Shown: positions 60,570 to 64,000 of the stretch, piece by piece
How positions within the stretch are numbered: position 1 is the first letter of the stretch
Layout of the letters: every line of letters starts with the position of its first letter
Assembly (NCBI GenBank): GCA_958299035.1
Contig: CATQJL010000316.1
Span: 13,300,347-13,364,346 of the forward strand
Length of the DNA stretch: 64,000 bases
DNA from: Cylicocyclus nassatus
Taxonomy: Eukaryota; Nematoda; Chromadorea; Rhabditida; Strongylidae
Direction: 5' to 3'
Program-made: the position numbers and the translations under genes
The notes under the pieces: generated by a model
Database searches by the model: none
Told to the model about the DNA's origin: nothing
The model's input: the letters and a program-made list of their open reading frames with translations, nothing else

Positions 60570-60952
60570 TTAGTTTCTCGATCCACAAAAATTAACCTCG
60601 CAAATACGCCGCCGTTCTCCCGGCAGATTTTCACATTTCTCACACTGTAAAAAATCAAAATAACATCTGTTCAGCCGACGACAACAAGGTAAAAACCTTA
60701 GGATCTTTGGTCGGGTTTATCGGAGGATTTTTAGTCCAATCGAACAAGTAATGTCTTCTCAGTCGACACTTCTCTTTACAAATTCTGTGTTGAATTGTGT
60801 GTCCCAACACATGCTTGCAACCGCACTAAAAGTCTCTCAAGAAAATTATGATTAGCATTTTGAAAAAAAACTATACGCACCCCTCTGCGACGCTTCGCAG
60901 CATCACAGATATCTGTTAGAAGTAGAATGAAGAACAGTCCCAATGCGATCAT
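60570..60952 (-). CDS. Secreted eight-cysteine protein, copy B
   Basis: Exons 60952-60881, 60825-60697 and 60644-60570 on the minus strand give 91 aa in exactly the same arrangement as copy A. The signal peptide reads MIALGLFFILLLTD then ICDA, followed by KRRRG. All eight mature cysteines and the blocks RICKEKCRLRRHYLFDW and ERRRICEVNFCG are kept. Seven residues differ from copy A, mostly in the spacer between cysteines four and five (TKNPPINPTKDPK versus PKNSPINSTKDPK). Six codons carry silent changes. The exons have no indel, whereas the upstream flank differs by several, which argues for selection on the protein. The leader acceptor ATTGCAG is also kept. Family and target unknown. Confidence 0.85.
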
Positions 60953-60965
60953 TATTGTTTTATTG

Positions 60966-60975
60966 AATCTGCAAT
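60966..60975 (-). promoter_or_regulatory. Probable trans-splice acceptor, Cys-rich gene B
   Basis: TTGTTATTGCAG then ATTCAATAAAACAATA before the ATG on the minus strand, the same as in copy A apart from one base. Confidence 0.55.
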
Positions 60976-63870
60976 AACAATATTTATTCTTAGGAAACAT
61001 TTTTTTGCGAAAACTGAAAGCGTTACAAAATGCTTAGTAGCTCAGACTTTAGAATTGCTTGATTCAGAACATTTAATGTCACTAATTATGAGTGGGAAAT
61101 TTTGCAATGGAGCAAGGTGCAAACAAACATACAGTCTGGCAAATCGATATCAAAACAACTAGCATAATTTAGGTAGTTTGAGAAATTCGTGCCTTTTCCA
61201 TCGTGTCACTGTTTACCTGACAGAGATGGCTTGCGGCAAGGTATCGTTCGAAGATCTGAGATTTTGCGTCTTTGAAGCTCCGCAGGGAGCTATTCTTCAA
61301 CAAAGTAAAGCAAAAGAATTTCCCTTGCATAGAGATAGAGATGTCTTCTACAAAAACAGAGATAAACTACTGATCTTCAGGAACAATATGATGACAAAAC
61401 GACGGCGCTAGTGCTTTGAACTTCACTGAGCATTAGAAAGCCGTTTGCGAGTAGCGTTTCAGAGTTTACGGAATTTGTGGGCAAGATTTGGTCTGCTTTT
61501 GTTTGTCTTGAACGCAGTGGCTCGGCAAAATTTTGCGCACACCCTAAATAGATGAAGCAGAGCAAGACCGAGCAACGGTATGCTGCTCCCGCCAAGGAAC
61601 TGTATATTCCATCTCCGTACACGCAAGCCATTCTTACACCCCCCCCCTTCCCCCCGAATAAGAGAGCTCTCAGACGCGCCGGTTTCAGCTTTTGCAGCAG
61701 ATAGCTGCTTTTGCACTAGTTGCCGCTATTGCAGCGGAAGCGCTGTGGATCCCGCCGGTCATGCTCTTAGTCTCGACGCGCATGCGGCGCGGAAATTCGA
61801 TGAACAAATTTTCCAGCAAATATATAGGGCTTTCTCTTCCTGTTAGATGGTGGTTTTGAGGTCGTTTATTTGAAAAATGATGCATAAGGACTTCAAACAT
61901 CGCACCAGAGGCCAGATGCGCCGAGGATCCGCATCCAGCTCATGCTCGAAGTAGCATGATCGCATTCTCTTTTGAACATTTAGTCACGTTCTAATATGCT
62001 TCTTATGATGCACCGCAAACAGATACGAAAGTATAGAGTGTTTCTAAGTCCATGACGCTGCATGGTCGTAATCATGAAATAAAAACCGCATCAAATACGA
62101 GGAGTACAAAATTTGAGCGTAAACAGAAGATGCAAAACGAAAGAGCAAAGATGCAAATAGGTTGAGTGTATTTATATTATGCCCAAGATATTCATTGTCG
62201 ATGATGCGGTTTACATATGCTTTCAGTCATGCATCATCCCGAACTTTGGCAAAGACATGTGAATATCGCATCTAGCATTACAATGCGGATCACTCGCAAG
62301 AACAAATGAGCACAAAGCTGAACAAAGAATCTGAGCGCGATTAAATGGAAAAAAGTGCAATATTCGAAAACTTCAGCGTTAGTTCTAGTCCATACTCCAC
62401 GCTTTCGCCTCAACGGCGACGTGCAAATTTTAGCGCAATGATCCCTCAAACAGTCATAATACTCTAAAACCATTCTTGAAGAATTAAGAGCAAGTTAGAA
62501 AAACCAGGAGCAATAGATCGATCAGTGAGTTTTTCAATGCTAATGGCATAGCCGGATGCGTTTCCGCTGCAATAGGCATTTGGCGCGGCTTGGAAGCTCC
62601 CTAAGCTCGCGATTTCCCCCTCCCCGCGTTTTCCCCATTGTCGAAAATGGCACGACGCAATGGTATAACCACGGTCAAGCGTGCATTGTGGCATGCCACA
62701 CGTGGGGGGGGAGCGTAGTGAGGGTCAGGTTGGAAGGGGAGGGGGGGGGGGGAGGGGGGGGGAGAGGTCTTTGTTGCTGATGTCAGCGCTAACATATAGT
62801 GATATTAATTGAAAAAGTCAGACAAGCCTTTTACGCAGATTACAATTACATTGAAGATCTCTTCGCATATTTACAATAAGCGTAATATAGAAGCCTTCAA
62901 AGCATAGGAGCATCATTCTCGTAAGTTTGATCTGTCAAATACAGATATTTTCGCTGCTTTCCCTTCCGATCCAAGTGCCATAGTAGTACAGACTTGGCAT
63001 GCTTCCGTGATAGTATGTTGCATTGCTAGAGTATGAAAAACATTTAACTATATCTTTCCCTAGAAGAAACGATTTTAAGTGGAATCTCACTGTGTAATAT
63101 AGAAGATTTAGCAGTGGCAGATACAAAAAGCAGAAATACTTGGAAAATACTTCGATACTTAAAAGGTAAGTTAGTGGGGCGTGACACAATTTCTGCAAGT
63201 TATGGCAGCCACCGCTTTTCTGGGGTTGTGCCATATCCCATTAACTTACCTCCAAGAAGAAATTTAGCGTATAATATATAACATTTGATAAATCGTTGTC
63301 TTACAAGACTAATTTCAGCCTGATCATGTTCTTTGATCTGTTAGTTGCTGAAATGAGAACCACTGGCGAAATATAGAAAAGTTAGATCTCGGCTGTTCCC
63401 TATTTTTCCAGCTTAGGCGTTATTCGGAGTGGGATTTTTCATGTAGGCAAAAAGAGTAGTGCTTTTTATTGATTATTAGATAGTTAGTTTGCCTTGAATA
63501 TAGTTAATATTGTTTGAAAATGATCATTTTATTTGGTGGTCCAATATTAAGACCCCTTGTAATTCGCTAAAACTTGGTCCAAAACTTATCTGACATGCTA
63601 ATTATGAACTTCTTACAAAATATGCTTGATAGAGCCTTAATGTTGTGCTTGCTGTAGACAAACGGTAATGCTGAGAGGAAGAGTCGATACAGGAGGAGGG
63701 GGGATCGTAATCGACGCAGGCCAATGCGACATGGTCATAGCCATAAGACGGTCCCAGTTCGCACCGGATAGTGATTATCGGGGTACAAGAAGCTTAGCTT
63801 TGGCCTGCGCTATGCGGCGATCCCTTTTGCTTTCATGTTCTCAGAATGTTCCACCATTCATGCACAGTCG

Positions 63871-64000
63871 AGTACTTGGCTACTCGAGACTGAGAAAATG
63901 CTTGAAGATTTTTGATTCGCCGTAGCTTCGAATGTTCAAATTTCTAGAATAGCTACTAATTCCTTTGTTTCTTTTTTTTTCAACAATAGAAACCTACACA
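63871..64000. other. Flank beyond duplication B
   Basis: AT-rich, no feature seen to the window end. Confidence 0.4.

Larger units (their letters stand above)
60278..63870. repeat. Segmental duplication, copy B (uninterrupted)
   Basis: Matches 26805-34415 in the same orientation without the Helitron and the 31759 MITE. Landmarks include AATTAACCTCGCAAATACGC (60594/27111), GCGGAAGCGCTGTGGATC (61734/28266), CATGGTCGTAAT (62080/28592) and AGACGGTCCCAGTTCGCAC (63746/34292). A long G run lies at 62730-62762. Confidence 0.9.

Noticed and set aside
59947..60588. 213-codon minus-strand frame, the longest in the window
   Set aside because: It starts out of frame in the last exon of Cys-rich gene B and runs into Helitron-like repeat DNA; the spliced Cys-rich model is supported by the paralogue.
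1..64000. tRNA, rRNA, snRNA and SL RNA genes
   Set aside because: I looked for clover-leaf box sequences and conserved rRNA words and found none I could support; a covariance-model scan would settle it.

Overview
This is a gene-poor, repeat-rich stretch of a nematode nuclear genome. The grounds are: short introns (mostly 40-60 bases) with GT...TTTCAG borders; 5' ends that begin at a splice acceptor a few bases before the ATG, as expected for spliced-leader trans-splicing; a nematode-type CHK/EcKinase-like gene; a nematode-type membrane VWA-like gene; and broken LINE reverse transcriptases of the kind abundant in strongylid (hookworm-like) genomes. Genus cannot be set from sequence alone; a clade V parasite-type genome is my inference. 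I saw no rRNA, tRNA, CRISPR or bacterial-type operon.

Layout. 1-9.5 kb: no convincing gene; several MITEs and short direct repeats. 9.57-12.04 kb (+): a ten-exon Rabin8/GRAB (Sec2-type Rab GEF) gene, whose exons join in frame to 353 aa. 13.36-16.66 kb (-): a CHK kinase-like gene in at least nine exons, tail to tail with Rabin8. 17-21 kb: TE relics. 21.2-22.0 kb (-): a partly resolved small membrane-protein gene between two GC-rich GGCCGGC islands. 24.5-26.3 kb: foldback elements.

26.8-34.4 kb and 60.3-63.9 kb are two copies of one segment. Each carries, on the minus strand, an intact three-exon gene for a 91-aa secreted protein with eight cysteines after the signal peptide. I know no family for it. 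Copy A (26.8-34.4) has gained a 2.9-kb non-autonomous Helitron, itself carrying a TA-flanked foldback element, a 0.68-kb TA-flanked MITE and further foldback DNA. Copy B lacks these and serves as a natural empty-site control.

35-43 kb: many foldback elements and two LINE fragments. 43.1-47.9 kb (-): a seven-exon gene for a 324-aa type II membrane protein with a Ser/Thr-rich stalk and a VWA-like ectodomain. 48-52.2 kb: decayed Helitron, piggyBac-like and mariner-like MITEs. 52.3 kb (-): a probable terminal exon. 54.2-55.1 kb (-): an RTE-like LINE 3' fragment. 56.0-56.4 kb (+): two exons with a Claspin-type Chk1-binding motif. 58.3-59.7 kb (+): unassigned open exons ending at a poly(A) signal.

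The genes do not form an operon or a pathway. Rabin8 (Rab activation in membrane traffic), the CHK-like kinase, the VWA-like membrane protein and the secreted Cys-rich pair look independent. The strongest new-biology candidate is the duplicated Cys-rich secreted gene in its TE-riddled duplicated segment.
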